Assembly (NCBI GenBank): GCA_905221605.1
Contig: CAJNDS010000336.1
Span: forward strand, 227,501 to 265,000
Source of the DNA: Symbiodinium natans
Lineage: Eukaryota > Sar > Dinophyceae > Suessiales > Symbiodiniaceae
Direction of reading: 5' to 3'
DNA length: 37,500 bases
Shown here: positions 37,295 through 37,500 of the stretch, piece by piece
Layout of the letters: each line of letters starts with the position of its first letter
Numbering within the stretch: the first letter of the stretch is position 1
Program-made: the position numbers and the translations under genes
Notes under the pieces: model-generated
Seen by the model: the letters and a program-made list of their open reading frames with translations, nothing else
Told to the model about the DNA's origin: nothing
Databases searched by the model: none

Positions 37295-37500
37295 CTAGCC
37301 GAGAACGCTTATTGGGTTTAGGGCGAGGCACGTTGGTATCCATCGAGGGCACAAAGACCTCAGCCCAAAGAATATCCTCGTACCCCCAAAGGCCTGACCC
37401 CCAACAAGCAGCGAAATTAAAGGGCTCGTCCCCCAAAACAATGTCCTGGCACCCTCAATCGAAGGCCCAAAGGCCACGTCCCAAAATCACCCCGTGTTGC

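Noticed and set aside
1-37500. A chromosome end or subtelomere
   Set aside because: Arrays occur in both orientations throughout, are interrupted by gene exons, and neither end of the window is a continuous array, so these are interstitial.
1-37500. CRISPR-like array of TTTAGGG repeats and unique spacers
   Set aside because: Spacers vary widely in length and several are exons of eukaryotic families; repeats are head-to-tail and flip strand.
1-37500. tRNA, rRNA, snRNA or spliced-leader RNA genes
   Set aside because: No cloverleaf with conserved arms, rRNA core sequence or leader-like 22-mer was recognised by eye; a covariance-model scan would be decisive.

Overview
The window looks like nuclear DNA of a core dinoflagellate. 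No prokaryotic-type genes are visible. The clearest protein has the dinoflagellate design of an N-terminal ubiquitin-like segment followed by ankyrin repeats. Coding sequence is broken into short exons, many introns appear to use GC rather than GT donors, and the Arabidopsis-type telomere heptamer TTTAGGG (or CCCTAAA) is scattered along most of the window. The species cannot be named from the sequence. All exon boundaries below were worked out by eye and none has transcript support.

Layout. 1-11.5 kb: TTTAGGG/CCCTAAA arrays, often flipping orientation, separated by 50-250 bp islands. Many islands carry a short open segment bounded by AG and GT. Plus-strand candidates dominate 0.3-6.7 kb; a minus-strand set lies at 11.5-7.8 kb. 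Fold-back elements are interspersed, two of which carry a TTTAGGG array inside. 11.5-22.7 kb: mostly unique or diverged long repeats with few telomeric arrays, an exon pair at 19.5-19.8 kb, and a 1.25 kb transposon-like element (15811-17060) with terminal inverted repeats and a 6 bp target duplication. 22.7-37.5 kb: dense arrays again, with two well supported minus-strand genes. One is a WDR55/Jip5-type WD40 gene spread over about 11.5 kb in at least ten small exons (36678 down to about 25222). The other is a ubiquitin-like/ankyrin gene (32777 to 30396, 451 codons read so far) lying inside one WDR55 intron. A fragment resembling the ligand-binding domain of a pentameric ligand-gated channel sits near 37 kb.

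Main point. The telomeric arrays are not just spacers. In several exons the array abuts the exon directly and supplies the splice signals: G|GTTTAG as donor and TTTAG|GG as acceptor. WDR55 intron 33175-33448 consists of nothing but TTTAGGG-like units, and removing it restores frame and family sequence. The ankyrin gene uses the same signals at 30791/30472, while its first two introns are short elements with related inverted ends and duplicated GTAAC/GCAAC target sites (introner-like). Together this suggests a genome where telomeric repeat DNA is inserted, amplified and used as intron sequence. That is an inference which RNA-seq could confirm or overturn.
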